Shown here: in pieces, positions 46,868-57,564 of the stretch
Layout: the number at the start of each line of letters is the position of its first letter
Numbering within the stretch: the first letter of the stretch is position 1
Source: Nitrosomonas sp. HPC101
GTDB taxonomy: Bacteria; Pseudomonadota; Gammaproteobacteria; Burkholderiales; Nitrosomonadaceae
Assembly: GCF_009833125.1 (NCBI RefSeq)
Contig: NZ_QRCC01000002.1
Coordinates: forward strand, 124,001 to 188,000
DNA length: 64,000 bases
Reading direction: 5' to 3'
Notes under the pieces: generated by a model
Databases searched by the model: none
Told to the model about the DNA's origin: nothing
Seen by the model: the letters and a program-made list of their open reading frames with translations, nothing else
Made by a program: the position numbers and the translations under genes

Positions 46868-47764
46868 TCAGAAATAAAAGTAGTGATCCATCAGTAACGC
46901 GGTAAATAATAATGCCAGATAAATTATAGAGTAGCGAAAAGCCTCTCTGGCAATCTGGTCAGTGTAGTGCAAGTAAATCCTGATTGCATAATAAAGGAAT
47001 ACCGCATCGAGTATCAGCACACTCGCAAGATAAATTAAACCGCTCATCTGCGTAAGGTAAGGCAAAACTGTTGCAATACAAAGAATGATTGTATAGAGTA
47101 ACACATGCAGCCGAGTAAATTCCTCACCATGTGTGACTGGAAGCATTGGCATCCCAATTTTTGCATAATCCGATTTGCGATAAAGAGCCAATGCCCAAAA
47201 ATGAGGAGGAGTCCAGGCAAAAATAATAAGAAACAGCAACAGAGCATCAGCCGTAACCTCTCCTGTAACTGCTGCCCATCCCAGTACGGGTGGCATAGCA
47301 CCAGATGCACCGCCGATAACGATATTTTGTGGTGTCAACGGCTTAAGTATTACGGTATATATGATTGCATACCCTACAAACGTGCCAAGCGTTAGCCACA
47401 TAGTCAATGGATTAATCCATTGATGGAGAATAAAAAGCCCAAGCCCACCCACTATTACCAAAAAAAACAGAGTTTCAGGAACACTCACTTTTCCCTGGGG
47501 CAAGGGTCGCCCCTTTGTTCGGGCCATAACTGCATCAAACTTATACTCAACCAGGCAATTAAGGGCAGCAGCTGCGCCCGCAACAAGTGATATTCCGATC
47601 GTGCCCAGGATTAACTTATCCAAAGGGACTGCGCCGGGGACTGATAGAAACATACCAATCACAGCCGTAAAAACAATTAAAGAAACTACCCGTGGTTTGG
47701 TAAGTCGGTAAAACTGTTGAATGCGTGTGGTTGCCTGTTGCCAGACTAACGGATTTGCTGACAT
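46868..47764 (-). CDS. ctaB: Protoheme IX farnesyltransferase (heme O synthase)
   Basis: The 298-residue UbiA-family membrane enzyme adds a farnesyl group to heme b to give heme O. The prenyl-diphosphate motif is [25 protein letters not shown] (Asn-x3-Asp type), with about nine membrane helices and [16 protein letters not shown] near 190. It closes the cytochrome oxidase cluster at the terminator. No ctaA-type heme A synthase is found beside it. Confidence 0.96.
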   Translation of the reverse strand: MSANPLVWQQATTRIQQFYRLTKPRVVSLIVFTAVIGMFLSVPGAVPLDKLILGTIGISLVAGAAAALNCLVEYKFDAVMARTKGRPLPQGKVSVPETLFFLVIVGGLGLFILHQWINPLTMWLTLGTFVGYAIIYTVILKPLTPQNIVIGGASGAMPPVLGWAAVTGEVTADALLLFLIIFAWTPPHFWALALYRKSDYAKIGMPMLPVTHGEEFTRLHVLLYTIILCIATVLPYLTQMSGLIYLASVLILDAVFLYYAIRIYLHYTDQIAREAFRYSIIYLALLFTALLMDHYFYF

Positions 47765-47886
47765 TACTCACTCCTTATAATACTAATTTCCAATTACAGG
47801 TTTGTAATACCTGCTTATAATTTACGTTAATCGGCACCTTGTCCCGTAAAATCGATTTTCACTCTGCCGCCCTGGTCAGCCTCCAG

Positions 47887-48468
47887 TTAATACTCAGGAT
47901 GCGAGAGTTTTAGCAATCTTTTCAGATCTCCGATCATCTTTTTGGGATCCGGATCCCGGGGATACCGCATCATTAGATTTCCCATCGGGTCGATAACATA
48001 GATATGGTCTTTCTGGTCATTCACAAAGGGAAACTCACTCAACAAATCTTTGCCTTGTGCGAGAATCAGTTTGGTCCCTTTGTATTTATCAACTATTTCT
48101 GGATCAAGTTTAACATCATCATTAATTAACCATATCCGCTGAACCTTATCTTTATCAACATTCTGAGCCAAGCGAATCTGTCTCATTATGTAAAGCTTTT
48201 CCTGACAGTAACCATCACATTTTCCTGAGTCAATAATCAATAAACTCCAAATACCTTTTAATTGGCGATTCCGGAAAATTGTATTGTCTTCAATATTTGT
48301 TGCTACTCCCTGCAGAGGCTTGATTTCCAGCAACTCCCCATAATTTACCGTATGATCCGGACGAAAATCCCATCGATGCAGGAAGGATGAAATTACGATT
48401 GGCGATAATATCACCAGTATTAATATGATCAGTTTAAGCCGACTACGCGTTATTTTTTCGTTTGACAT
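47887..48468 (-). CDS. SCO-like thioredoxin-fold membrane protein, oxidase cluster
   Basis: The 193-residue protein has one N-terminal helix (about 12-29) and a periplasmic domain with CDGYC near residues 84-88, a C-x3-C like that of SCO1 copper chaperones. The segment DHIYVIDPMGNLMMRYPRDPDPKKMIGDLKRLL also follows the SCO/thioredoxin fold. It overlaps SURF1 by 26 bases. A role in copper delivery or redox during CuA assembly is inferred from motif and context. Confidence 0.78.
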   Translation of the reverse strand: MSNEKITRSRLKLIILILVILSPIVISSFLHRWDFRPDHTVNYGELLEIKPLQGVATNIEDNTIFRNRQLKGIWSLLIIDSGKCDGYCQEKLYIMRQIRLAQNVDKDKVQRIWLINDDVKLDPEIVDKYKGTKLILAQGKDLLSEFPFVNDQKDHIYVIDPMGNLMMRYPRDPDPKKMIGDLKRLLKLSHPEY

Positions 48469-49165
48469 TTAATACAATGTAGATAATTAAAGCCACTGCT
48501 GCGAATGAAAACCACTGAAAAGCGTAACCTGTATTTCTTGAAGAACCGGAATCCGGAGTTTCCCATTGTCTGACCAGGCCATCATCTGCGACATCATTCT
48601 GCTGCAATAGCAGCAAAGGCTGCAAGGTAAGTCCGGTCATGCTTTGATAACTATCAAGATCAAAATTTTGCCAAACGCTTCCTGCGAAGTTATCGTTTGA
48701 AAGTGATAACGTTCTGATTGATGGCGATACTACTATTCCAACCAGATGAACCAGTCCGTCTGGTGTGCGAATATCGGGCAACACTGATCGATCATTACCT
48801 CCAGCTACCCAACCGCGATTGATCAGGATATCAATTGAGCTGTTTACTGGCCGCAACGGTGTAAGCACATGATAGCCTGCAACTCCATGATGGATTTTGT
48901 TATCGAGAAAGATGCTCTGCTCTGGATCAAAATAACCATCAACTTCAACTCGGCGATATAAATAATCATCCAGGTTTACAAGTGACTCTGGAATTGTAAC
49001 TGGTGGCTGCTGGGCATAGCGTTCTAAAAGCAAAAAACGATCATCCTTTTCTTCTGCCCGAGACAGCTGCCAGAAACCCAGCTTCAAAAAAAGCACAATC
49101 GCAAATATAGTAACTATTGTTGACCATAGCGATGGTCTGAATTGTTGTAGAAAACCAGGCATCAA
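48443..49165 (-). CDS. SURF1 family cytochrome oxidase assembly protein
   Basis: The 240-residue inner-membrane protein has the SURF1 pattern: an N-terminal helix followed by FWQLSRAEEK, a periplasmic domain with GYFDPEQSIFLDNKIHHGVAGYHVLTPL and INRGWV, and a C-terminal GYAFQWFSFA helix. SURF1 helps insert heme A into subunit I. It lies 91 bases downstream of ctaE. Confidence 0.93.
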   Translation of the reverse strand: MMPGFLQQFRPSLWSTIVTIFAIVLFLKLGFWQLSRAEEKDDRFLLLERYAQQPPVTIPESLVNLDDYLYRRVEVDGYFDPEQSIFLDNKIHHGVAGYHVLTPLRPVNSSIDILINRGWVAGGNDRSVLPDIRTPDGLVHLVGIVVSPSIRTLSLSNDNFAGSVWQNFDLDSYQSMTGLTLQPLLLLQQNDVADDGLVRQWETPDSGSSRNTGYAFQWFSFAAVALIIYIVLNVKRKNNA

Positions 49166-49256
49166 ACAGCCTTGTACACAACCATATGAATTTTTGAAGT
49201 TCGACTCTCGCGTAAAAGAGTCGAACTTTTTTCTCTCCGACGTTTATTTATTTTTA

Positions 49257-50102
49257 TTACAACAAATAGACAAAAATAAACAATCCCAACCAGACAACGT
49301 CAACAAAGTGCCAGTACCACGCAACTCCTTCAAATCCGAAATGCCGCTCCGGCGTAAAGTGACCGTTTAAACATCTGAAGAAGGTCGCAATCAACATAAT
49401 TGTACCGACTGTCACGTGAAATCCGTGAAAACCCGTTAACATGAAGAAAGTCGATCCATATGCACCACTGGTCATCTTAAGATTCAGATCAGCATATGCG
49501 TGTCCATATTCGTATATCTGGAAACCAAGGAACGTGATACCTAACGCTATGGTCGCAAGTAACCATAGTTTTAAAGCACCACGGTCATTCTTTTTCAATG
49601 CCCAATGTGCAAGTGTAAGGGTTACACCAGAAGTCAACAGCAGTGCCGTATTGATGGCGGGGATTCCCCATGCTCCCATAGGTGTAAATTTCTCATCAAA
49701 TCCCGGTCCGGCTGTAGGCCACCCTCCGGCAAAATCCGGCCAAAGCAATTCATGCTCGGCGTCAGCCAGCTCAGGTACGGAAAGAACACGCATATAAAAC
49801 AATGCACCAAAGAATGATGCAAAGAACATCACCTCGGAGAAAATAAACCATCCCATACTCCATCTAAACGATTTATCTTCTTGTGCCTTATATTTACCTG
49901 CTTCACTTTCAAGAGCCACTTCCCGGAACCAGCCATAAAGCAAGTAAGCTAATATGACTAACCCTGTAATCAAGACGCCATATCCCAACGGGATTTTATT
50001 TACAGTACCTACTACGCCAAAAGCCATGAAAAGCAAAGCCGTTGATCCTATGATCGGCCATTTGGATGGAGACGGCACATAATAACCCGTTCCCTGACTC
50101 AT
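49257..50102 (-). CDS. ctaE: Cytochrome c oxidase subunit III
   Basis: The 281-residue membrane protein has seven helices and family motifs: YYVPSPSKWPIIGS at the N-terminus, EVMFFASFFGALFY with the conserved Glu, and GFHGFHVTVGT with WYWHFVDVVWLGLF at the end. It is part of the aa3-type oxidase. It lies 185 bases downstream of ctaG. Confidence 0.97.
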   Translation of the reverse strand: MSQGTGYYVPSPSKWPIIGSTALLFMAFGVVGTVNKIPLGYGVLITGLVILAYLLYGWFREVALESEAGKYKAQEDKSFRWSMGWFIFSEVMFFASFFGALFYMRVLSVPELADAEHELLWPDFAGGWPTAGPGFDEKFTPMGAWGIPAINTALLLTSGVTLTLAHWALKKNDRGALKLWLLATIALGITFLGFQIYEYGHAYADLNLKMTSGAYGSTFFMLTGFHGFHVTVGTIMLIATFFRCLNGHFTPERHFGFEGVAWYWHFVDVVWLGLFIFVYLL

Positions 50103-50287
50103 ATATCTTCCTCCTTGTTATTTAACTTAACCTGCTACAAGCCTGACTGGATTCAAAACAAAACGCCACCATCCTAAAAATCATCGATAATCGCTGATCT
50201 GATATAAATAAAAACAAAGGCATTTCTACAGTCCGAAACAGAAAAATGTATTTTCGACATCACTGTTATCAGGTATTCATTCTCCAC

Positions 50288-50806
50288 TTAATTGGCTTTA
50301 ACTTTGAAAAAAGTATATGAAATCGTTGCAGTATGTATATCATCAGGCATTTCCGGATCAATCAGGAATCTGACTGGCAGTTGCTTGACTTCCTTACCAT
50401 TCAGCTCCTGCTGCGAGAAACAAAAACATTCAACTTTTTTCAGATATCTTTCAAGGTTTTTAGGACTATAGCTCGGAATAGCCTGCCCAACCTGTGGCTC
50501 TTCTGATTCGTTGCTGATTTCATACATAACTTCTGTAAGTTTGCCAGGATGTAAACGAATATAGGATTGCAGCGGCCTAAATTTCCATGGAAGGCTGCGT
50601 ACATTCGCATCTAACTGTAAATTGATTAACCTTGTATTATCTACTTCGATATTTTTAGATACTGCATCCGGACGTTCTAGCTCATATATACCAGTTACTT
50701 CACAGAATTTTTTGTATATAGGCACAAGCGCGTAACCAAAACCAAACATAACCACACTAAAAATAAGTAGTTTTTTTAATATATCGATGTTATTGGTCTT
50801 GGTCAC
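50288..50806 (-). CDS. ctaG: Cytochrome c oxidase assembly protein CtaG/Cox11
   Basis: The 172-residue protein has one N-terminal helix and a periplasmic Ig-like domain. It carries the copper-binding CFCF (residues about 127-130) and delivers Cu+ to the CuB site of subunit I. The start is GTG at 50806. It is preceded by a 37-codon gene of the same cluster with a 6-base gap. Confidence 0.96.
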   Translation of the reverse strand: MTKTNNIDILKKLLIFSVVMFGFGYALVPIYKKFCEVTGIYELERPDAVSKNIEVDNTRLINLQLDANVRSLPWKFRPLQSYIRLHPGKLTEVMYEISNESEEPQVGQAIPSYSPKNLERYLKKVECFCFSQQELNGKEVKQLPVRFLIDPEMPDDIHTATISYTFFKVKAN

Positions 50807-50812
50807 GCCACT

Positions 50813-50926
50813 TCATTCCTGTCTAAATATAACCGTTGCTATAAAAACCATTACCACCAAGATGACCAGAATTAACGCAGTATGTAACTTTTTGCGCTTT
50901 AATTCTGCGTCTCTATTCTCAGCCAT
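50813..50926 (-). CDS. Cytochrome oxidase small assembly protein (37 aa)
   Basis: The 37-residue peptide MAENRDAELKRKKLHTAL... has a basic N-terminus and a single hydrophobic helix (about 17-33), ending FRQE. Betaproteobacterial oxidase clusters often encode such a single-helix protein between ctaD and ctaG. It begins 13 bases after ctaD ends (50940) and stops 6 bases before the ctaG start. The ATG and compact spacing support translation. It is too short for usual ORF thresholds. Confidence 0.75.
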   Translation of the reverse strand: MAENRDAELKRKKLHTALILVILVVMVFIATVIFRQE

Positions 50927-50939
50927 TGTTTATACCTGT

Positions 50940-52517
50940 TTATTTAACAACAGGTGGGGTTTCAAAGCTGTGGTAAGGCGCTGGCGAAGGCAGGTGCGTC
51001 CACTCCAAAGTAGTTGCTCCTTCCCAAGTTTTATCCGCTGCCTTTTCTCCGCCACGTACACATTTAATAACAATGTATACAAACAACAGCTGTGTCAATC
51101 CGAATCCAAACGCACCAATACTTGAAATCATGTTGAAATCAGCAAACTGGAGCGCATAATCAGGGATTCTGCGCGGCATACCAGCCAATCCAAGGAAGTG
51201 CTGAACAAAGAATGCCACATTAAAGAATATCATTGACAGCCAGAAGTGCCACTTGCCTAATGTTTCACTGTACATATGACCAGTCCATTTCGGCAGCCAG
51301 TAATATGCGCCTGCAAATAATGCAAACAAGGCTCCAGAAACCAATACATAATGAAAATGCGCAATAACATAGTATGTATCCTGCACTTGCACATCGACTG
51401 GAACTATTGCGCAAACAACGCCGCTAAATCCGCCAATAACAAACAGAACGATAAACCCTATTGCAAACAACATTGGCGTTTCAAAGGTCATGGAACCTCG
51501 CCACATGGTCGCCGTCCAGTTGAAGACCTTAACACCCGTTGGCACAGCAATTAACATCGTTGCATACATAAAAAACAACTGTCCAGTCACCGGCATACCA
51601 ACAGTGAACATATGGTGCGCCCACACAAAACAAGACAACAGTGCAATTGCAGCAATTGCATACACCATCGATGTATAACCGAACAACGGTTTACGTGAGA
51701 ATGTTGCAATAACTTCAGAAATCACACCGAACGCCGGCAAAATCATAATATATACCTCCGGGTGTCCGAAGAACCAGAAGATATGCTGGAACATAACCGG
51801 ATCACCACCACCCGCAGCATTGAAAAAACTCGTACCAAAATTACGGTCTGTAATTACCATTGTTACAGCACCCGCCAGCACCGGCATAACCAATACAAGC
51901 AAGTATGCGGTAATCAACCAGCTCCACACGAACATTGGCATCTTCATCAATGTCATACCTGGAGCACGCATGTTCAGAATAGTCGTAATGATGTTTATAG
52001 AACCCATAATAGAGGACATCCCGAAAATATGGATTGCAAACAACATCATGTCCGTTCCTATACCACCTTGCGTGGACAACGGAGGATAAAACGTCCATCC
52101 ACCAGCAGCAGCTCCGCCTGGTACAAAAAATGAAGTTATCAATAACAGCGCTGCAATCGGCAGCAACCAGAAGCTCCAGTTATTCAGACGAGCAAAAGCC
52201 ATGTCTGGCGCCCCGATCATTAATGGTATCTGCCAGTTAGCGAACCCCACCCAAGCCGGCATTACAGCACCAAACACCATGATCAGACCATGTAGTGTAG
52301 TAAACGAGTTAAATACCTCTGGCTCCAGTATCTGAATACCAGGCATAAAAAGCTCTGCTCTGATACCCATGGCCAGAAAACCACCAACAAACAACATAGC
52401 CAGACTGAAACACAAATAAAGCGTTCCGATATCTTTATGGTTGGTCGTAGTTAACCAACGCATTATGCCGGTCGGATGATCGTGCGTATGGCCATGTACG
52501 TCTTGTATTACTGCCAT
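50940..52517 (-). CDS. ctaD: Cytochrome c oxidase subunit I
   Basis: The 525-residue core subunit has twelve helices and binds heme a, heme a3 and CuB. It shows NHKDIGTLYL, WFFGHPEVYIMILPAFG with the CuB histidine cross-linked to Tyr, WAHHMFTVG, and HFHYVLVSGALFALFAG with the heme ligands. The GHPEVYI motif is that of A1-type heme-copper oxidases with a complete D channel signature. Confidence 0.98.
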   Translation of the reverse strand: MAVIQDVHGHTHDHPTGIMRWLTTTNHKDIGTLYLCFSLAMLFVGGFLAMGIRAELFMPGIQILEPEVFNSFTTLHGLIMVFGAVMPAWVGFANWQIPLMIGAPDMAFARLNNWSFWLLPIAALLLITSFFVPGGAAAGGWTFYPPLSTQGGIGTDMMLFAIHIFGMSSIMGSINIITTILNMRAPGMTLMKMPMFVWSWLITAYLLVLVMPVLAGAVTMVITDRNFGTSFFNAAGGGDPVMFQHIFWFFGHPEVYIMILPAFGVISEVIATFSRKPLFGYTSMVYAIAAIALLSCFVWAHHMFTVGMPVTGQLFFMYATMLIAVPTGVKVFNWTATMWRGSMTFETPMLFAIGFIVLFVIGGFSGVVCAIVPVDVQVQDTYYVIAHFHYVLVSGALFALFAGAYYWLPKWTGHMYSETLGKWHFWLSMIFFNVAFFVQHFLGLAGMPRRIPDYALQFADFNMISSIGAFGFGLTQLLFVYIVIKCVRGGEKAADKTWEGATTLEWTHLPSPAPYHSFETPPVVK

Positions 52518-52575
52518 TATCTTCTCCTTTTTTCAATCTAATTGATCTATACCCCGACTCTATATTCCGGATATA

Positions 52576-53418
52576 TCAGTTTTTACTCGCCTCATTTTCA
52601 ACGAGAGCTGTATTCACTACCGCAGCCGATGCAGTTTTTTGTTTATCTGCAACCCACTGACTGTATTTTTCCTGCTCCATTACTTCTACTATTACCGGCA
52701 TAAATCCGTGTTCCTTACCACAAAGCTCAGCGCACTGGCCACGATAGATTCCCGGTTTTTCTACTTTAAACCATGCATCACGAATAAATCCGGGTATGGC
52801 GTCTTGTTTTACGCCAAGTGCAGGTACCCACCATGCATGGATAACATCATTAGCTGTCATGAGCACTCTGATTTTTTTTCCGGTAGGCACTACTACGCGA
52901 TTATCCACTTCCAGCAAATAATCTTCTCCCTTAGGCGCTTGGTTACGAATCTGATCCTGCGGAGTGGATAACTGACTATAAAAGCTTATTCCCTCACCTT
53001 CTCCTTGAATATAATCATACCCCCACATCCACTGGTATCCGGTAGCTTTGATAGTGATATCCGCTTCGCTGGTATCCTTCATCGCGATAACTGTTTTGGT
53101 TGCTGGCCATGAGATCGCAATCAAGATCAACACAGGAATTGCCGTCCAAATTAATTCAATCGTTGTACTGTGATGAAAATTTGCTGCCTTATACCCAACC
53201 GATTTACGATGCTTGACGATGGAATAGCCCATCACACCAAACACACCAACAAATATTGCCAAACAGATCCACAGTGCCATCATGTGCTGATCGTATATTT
53301 CCTGTGCAATCGGAGTTTGTGGCTCAGGCAGATTATATTTGCTAGATATCGCCAATCCCGAATAAGAGCCAAGAATCACAAAACTTGATAGCAACGCCAT
53401 CAACTTACTACCCTTCAT
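52576..53418 (-). CDS. ctaC: Cytochrome c oxidase subunit II
   Basis: The 280-residue subunit has a signal-like N-terminal helix, a two-helix hairpin (about 49-70 and 90-108) and a periplasmic cupredoxin domain. The CuA ligands lie in CAELCGKEHGFM near residue 228, with His202 in VIHAWWVPALG. There is no fused cytochrome c domain. It is the first gene of the minus-strand cluster. Confidence 0.98.
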   Translation of the reverse strand: MKGSKLMALLSSFVILGSYSGLAISSKYNLPEPQTPIAQEIYDQHMMALWICLAIFVGVFGVMGYSIVKHRKSVGYKAANFHHSTTIELIWTAIPVLILIAISWPATKTVIAMKDTSEADITIKATGYQWMWGYDYIQGEGEGISFYSQLSTPQDQIRNQAPKGEDYLLEVDNRVVVPTGKKIRVLMTANDVIHAWWVPALGVKQDAIPGFIRDAWFKVEKPGIYRGQCAELCGKEHGFMPVIVEVMEQEKYSQWVADKQKTASAAVVNTALVENEASKN

Positions 53419-53899
53419 ATATTACCCCCCCACATTAATTACCAAATCAATTTCAGCAGCTCACCTGTGATCTTGTAAGCTTGCCCCACACCTCACAATC
53501 AGCTGCTCATAAGAACGTTTGCCTGGCTGTTCAGCCTGACTAACCAATAGAAGCCGAAACCGGGTAACAATTTTGGGGCAATCTTAGCATTCGGACGCTG
53601 CTAGCACAAGAAGGAAGATGCATGATTTTTATGAGGAAAATTACCATGTTGTCACTATGGATATCGGTTTTTTTATCTTCCGACACCTAAATTCCTTTTG
53701 TTGTCTCGATATATCTATCATTTTGACATGACGCATGGCGCTCATCTGCCTGCACAGACAAGAAATCAGGCAAACAACCCCCAAGACCACTATAGAAAAG
53801 TGGTTAAATCTAATGACCCGAAAATTGAATTGCAACTTTTTCCTCCTCAAGGTAGCCTAAGTTACTTATTTTTATTTAATTTTGAGGAAAAATAAAACT
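53419..53899. other. Divergent intergenic region between ctaC and the BI-1 gene
   Basis: This 481-base AT-rich stretch should contain the promoter of the oxidase cluster on one strand and that of the BI-1 gene on the other. A weak hairpin ACCAC-TATAGAAAA-GTGGT is near 53789. No gene or clear promoter could be assigned; short frames in it resemble nothing known. Confidence 0.4.
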
Positions 53900-54595
53900 A
53901 TGCAATCTGATTCCAAATATGCAATTCCTACATCAGAAGCATTAGGCTCACATATACATAACCAGGTACTGAGAAATACTTATTTAATGCTTGCATTGAC
54001 CATGATTCCAACAATGCTTGGTTCAGCTGTTGGTATTAATACAGATTTTCTGTTCCTGGCTCAATCTCCGATTATGGGCTCGCTTGCAATGCTGGCTGCA
54101 ATGATCGGCTTGATGTTTGCTGTCAGTGCTGCACGCAACAGTATTTGGGGCGTCATTCTTCTTTTCTTGTTTACCTTTGTTGCCGGGTGGTGGTTGGGTC
54201 CCCTGCTGCAGCATGCGCTACAATTTAAAAATGGCGCTCAGCTGATCGGACTTGCTGCTGCAGGAACAGGCATCATTTTTTTTACACTGGCAAGCGTGGT
54301 GACGGTAACCCGTAAAGATTTCGGATTCCTGCGTAATTTTCTGCTGGCGGGACTGATACTGGTTATTTTGGCTTCTCTGGTTAATTTATTTTTGGCAATA
54401 CCAGCTGTTTCACTGGTTATTTCAGCTGCGGCGGTGCTGGTTTTCTCGGGATTTATCCTGTTTGATGTAAGCCGAATTATAAATGGCGGTGAAACCAATT
54501 ACGTTATGGCAACATTGGGGATTTATCTTAGTTTATACAATATATTTATAAGCCTAATACAGTTGTTGCTTGCTTTACTGGGCGAAAGAGACTGA
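53900..54595 (+). CDS. Bax inhibitor-1/YccA family membrane protein
   Basis: The 231-residue protein has seven membrane helices and the UPF0005 pattern NTYLMLALTMIPTMLGS near the N-terminus. Its C-terminus is GETNYVMATLGIYLSLYNIFISLIQLL-like. YccA in E. coli modulates the FtsH protease. The ATG at 53900 is preceded by GAGG; a GTG- or TTG-type extension to 53882 was not used. Confidence 0.92.
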   Translation: MQSDSKYAIPTSEALGSHIHNQVLRNTYLMLALTMIPTMLGSAVGINTDFLFLAQSPIMGSLAMLAAMIGLMFAVSAARNSIWGVILLFLFTFVAGWWLGPLLQHALQFKNGAQLIGLAAAGTGIIFFTLASVVTVTRKDFGFLRNFLLAGLILVILASLVNLFLAIPAVSLVISAAAVLVFSGFILFDVSRIINGGETNYVMATLGIYLSLYNIFISLIQLLLALLGERD

Positions 54596-54682
54596 AGCCA
54601 ATCGCTTGACGGGAAATAACAAATCACCTTCATCAACTACGCTATTGGAAAATTTCCGTTGAAAGGATGAGACTTACTGTAT

Positions 54683-54715
54683 GTGCCCTGACGATCTACA
54701 AAGCATTCAGGGCAC
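54683..54715. repeat. 9-bp perfect inverted repeat
   Basis: GTGCCCTGA (54683-54691) and TCAGGGCAC (54707-54715) with a 15-base loop, between the BI-1 and copper-chaperone genes. No T-run follows, so it could be an operator-like or RNA hairpin; its role is unknown. Confidence 0.35.
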
Positions 54716-54795
54716 AGCAATCGTTGATTCAGTACTGTTAAAATTCCGGCAAACTAGTCTTTTACTCATTTTATCTTCTAGCAAAAGGAATTTTT

Positions 54796-55005
54796 ATGCC
54801 AATAACTATTATTCATATCAAGGGAATGACCTGCGGGGGATGCGTCAGTAGCGTCAAAACTGTATTAACAAAAATCCCAGGAGTAAGCAACGCTGAGGTG
54901 TCTCTTGATGATGGACAGGCAGTCGTTCAACACGATGGCTCTCACGAAGACATGATTTTTAGCCGGGCAATAGAAGATGCTGGATTTGAGGTGATCAGGC
55001 AGTAA
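54796..55005 (+). CDS. Heavy-metal-associated copper chaperone (CopZ-like)
   Basis: The 69-residue protein is a single HMA domain with GMTCGGC near residues 10-16, the Cu(I)-binding CxxC, and the usual babbab length. It probably carries copper to a P-type ATPase or, given its place near the oxidase cluster, to respiratory enzymes. An AAAAGGAA ribosome binding site precedes the ATG. Confidence 0.92.
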   Translation: MPITIIHIKGMTCGGCVSSVKTVLTKIPGVSNAEVSLDDGQAVVQHDGSHEDMIFSRAIEDAGFEVIRQ

Positions 55006-55141
55006 TCACTGCGGTAACAATAAGATTTATAGACTTTGGTATTTCACGCCTCCTTGTTTTCTAGACATCCGAAAGAATAAACGACGCAGGTTAAGTCCTG
55101 TATCATCGCGCTTCTTCGCTTTTTTAATCCTATTAATCTGT

Positions 55142-56110
55142 ATGAAAAACGTCTTTCTGGACTTTGAAAAGGGCATCGAGGAATTTGAGGCAAAAATAGA
55201 GCAATTACGCTTTGCTCAAGATAACTCCGCGCTGGATATCTCAGCTGAAATCACTCGATTGCAAGCAAAAAGTCGAGGGCTGACCAAAAGTGTTTATGCA
55301 AAACTTACACCCTGGCAGATTTCACAAGTAGCGCGCCATCCTTTACGTCCTTCCACACTTGATTACATAAAACATCTGTTTACCGATTTTGAAGAACTGC
55401 ATGGTGACAGGAATTTTGCAGATGACCGGGCGATCATTGGTGGATTGGCGCACTTTAATGGTCAGACTGTTATGCTGATCGGGCACCAGAAAGGACATGA
55501 TACTAAGGAAAAGATCTACCATAATTTTGGCATGCCCAAGCCAGAGGGATATCGCAAAGCACTTCGGCTCATGCGTCTCGCAGAAAAGTTTTCGATCCCA
55601 TTGATTACCTTTATCGATACACCAGGCGCCTATCCAGGCATAGACGCGGAAGAACGCGGGCAATCTGAGGCCATCGGCAAAAACCTGTATGTCATGGCAG
55701 GGCTGAGAATACCTATTATTTGCGTCATTATCGGAGAAGGTGGGTCAGGTGGAGCGCTGGCCATCGCTGTAGGCGATACCAGCCTGATGCTGCAATACTC
55801 CATCTATTCAGTTATTTCACCGGAAGGATGCGCATCCATTCTATGGAAAAGTGCAGACAAAGCATCCGACGCGGCTGAGATACTTGGCATCACTGCCGAC
55901 CGACTCAAGGAAATGGCCCTAATTGATACCATCATTCCCGAGCCTGTGGGTGGCGCACACCGTGATTATCCGGCTGTAATGCAATCCGTCCGGCAGGCAA
56001 TACAAGAATCACTACGAAAGCTGCAGGATATTCCCTTGGAAACATTGCTACAAAAACGCCTTGATCGACTGCTAGGATATGGCAGATTCAAAATCAATCA
56101 ACCCGATTGA
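55142..56110 (+). CDS. accA: Acetyl-CoA carboxylase carboxyltransferase subunit alpha
   Basis: The 322-residue subunit works with AccD to transfer carboxyl from biotin to acetyl-CoA. Family motifs are [41 protein letters not shown], and [11 protein letters not shown] for the oxyanion hole. The length is normal. Its 3' end overlaps tilS by 32 bases, a common accA-tilS arrangement. Confidence 0.97.
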   Translation: MKNVFLDFEKGIEEFEAKIEQLRFAQDNSALDISAEITRLQAKSRGLTKSVYAKLTPWQISQVARHPLRPSTLDYIKHLFTDFEELHGDRNFADDRAIIGGLAHFNGQTVMLIGHQKGHDTKEKIYHNFGMPKPEGYRKALRLMRLAEKFSIPLITFIDTPGAYPGIDAEERGQSEAIGKNLYVMAGLRIPIICVIIGEGGSGGALAIAVGDTSLMLQYSIYSVISPEGCASILWKSADKASDAAEILGITADRLKEMALIDTIIPEPVGGAHRDYPAVMQSVRQAIQESLRKLQDIPLETLLQKRLDRLLGYGRFKINQPD

Positions 56111-57458
56111 TGATATAACCAACTGCTTTTTTCATAACCTGAGTGCACAAGTCCAGCCCGGTGATCATCTGGTAGTTGCTCTGAGTGGTGGGATGGACTC
56201 TGTCGTATTGCTGCATCTGCTTGCAACACTTTCTAAATCTATGCAACTGGATGTATCAGCAGTCCATGTTGAACATGGCATCAGTGCACACTCGAGCCAG
56301 TGGAGCACTTTCTGCCAAACACTTTGCGACAGCCTTGCCATTCCTCTATCCACTCACCGGTTAAAGATCTGCAAGCAACCGCAGAAAAGTCTGGAGGCGC
56401 TTGCCAGAGAAGCTCGCTATCAAATATTCCGGCAAATTCAGGCAGATTATGTTGTGCTGGCACAGCATCAGGATGATCAGGTCGAGACGCTGATGTTGCA
56501 ATTATTGCGCGGCGCAGGTATCAAAGGGCTCAGTGCCATGCCGACAGTCAGATTATTTGCACCAGGCAAGACCATCAGATTACTCAGACCACTGCTCAAT
56601 ATTCCACGCTCAAAAATCCAGAAATACGCAAAATTTCAGAAATTGTCATGGGTAACCGACGAAAGCAATCTGGATACTTCCTACGATCGTAATTTTTTAC
56701 GGCATCAGATTTTGCCTTTACTGGAGCAACGATACCCGGCTTACCGCAAAACACTGTTTCGATCTACCCGGCATCTCGGCGAAGCGGCTCATTTACTGGA
56801 TGAACTGGCAAAAATCGACGCTCAAAATACCATGATTGTAGATAAATTGAGCCTGCGAGGGTTGCGCGAGCTTGATCATGCCCGCGCCGGGAATTTGCTG
56901 CGTCATCTATTGGCGCAACGAATGACTCAGCTGCCAAGTGCGGTAAAGCTGGAAGAGATTCTATGTCAGCTATACAACATACAAGCCGACAACCGATTCC
57001 ATTTCGTGGTGGATACTCTGGAAATTCGTTGTCACCGTGGATTAATCGAATTCCTGCCTGCTGACGCTCTGCCGAAATCAATATTACCCGTTGTCTGGCA
57101 AGGTGAGCAGCGCCTTGCAATCGGATCATCAAAAGGAGTACTTGAGTTTACTCGACAAAACAATGTGGGTATTCATCTGGCCAAACTGGATCAGCAGATT
57201 ATTACAATCCGTTCGAGATCGGGAGGCGAGCGATTTCAGCCGGATTGCAAACGCCCTCGTCGCAGTCTGAAGAAAATTCTGCAGGAAGCTTCACTCCCTC
57301 CATGGAAACGCAACATACTGCCACTCCTTTTTTGTGGAGATCAACTTGTCTGGGTAGCAGAAATCGGCATTGACTGTCATTTCCAGACACCAAAGGAAAG
57401 TACCGGACTGGTTGTAACATGGCATTCAGAGCAAACCGATCAATCTTCAGCTCACTGA
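56079..57458 (+). CDS. tilS: tRNA(Ile)-lysidine synthase
   Basis: The 459-residue enzyme converts C34 of tRNA-Ile(CAU) to lysidine using ATP. The PP-loop SGGMDS is at residues 36-41, [11 protein letters not shown] follows near 130, and the C-terminal TilS domain has [10 protein letters not shown]. The start at 56079 overlaps accA by 32 bases. No later ATG would retain the PP-loop region as well. Confidence 0.96.
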   Translation: MADSKSINPIDDITNCFFHNLSAQVQPGDHLVVALSGGMDSVVLLHLLATLSKSMQLDVSAVHVEHGISAHSSQWSTFCQTLCDSLAIPLSTHRLKICKQPQKSLEALAREARYQIFRQIQADYVVLAQHQDDQVETLMLQLLRGAGIKGLSAMPTVRLFAPGKTIRLLRPLLNIPRSKIQKYAKFQKLSWVTDESNLDTSYDRNFLRHQILPLLEQRYPAYRKTLFRSTRHLGEAAHLLDELAKIDAQNTMIVDKLSLRGLRELDHARAGNLLRHLLAQRMTQLPSAVKLEEILCQLYNIQADNRFHFVVDTLEIRCHRGLIEFLPADALPKSILPVVWQGEQRLAIGSSKGVLEFTRQNNVGIHLAKLDQQIITIRSRSGGERFQPDCKRPRRSLKKILQEASLPPWKRNILPLLFCGDQLVWVAEIGIDCHFQTPKESTGLVVTWHSEQTDQSSAH

Positions 57459-57564
57459 TATATGTCAACGATCTCAATTACCACCGGTAGCGCCGGATTT
57501 CGTACTGGCAAACCGGAACAACTTGCACCGCATGAAATGAAATTTACTCGCAATCAACCAGAGC

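Noticed and set aside
47820..47886. Short frame downstream of the SCO-like gene ending GQGAD
   Set aside because: Only a few codons after a possible GTG, with no good start signal or known match.
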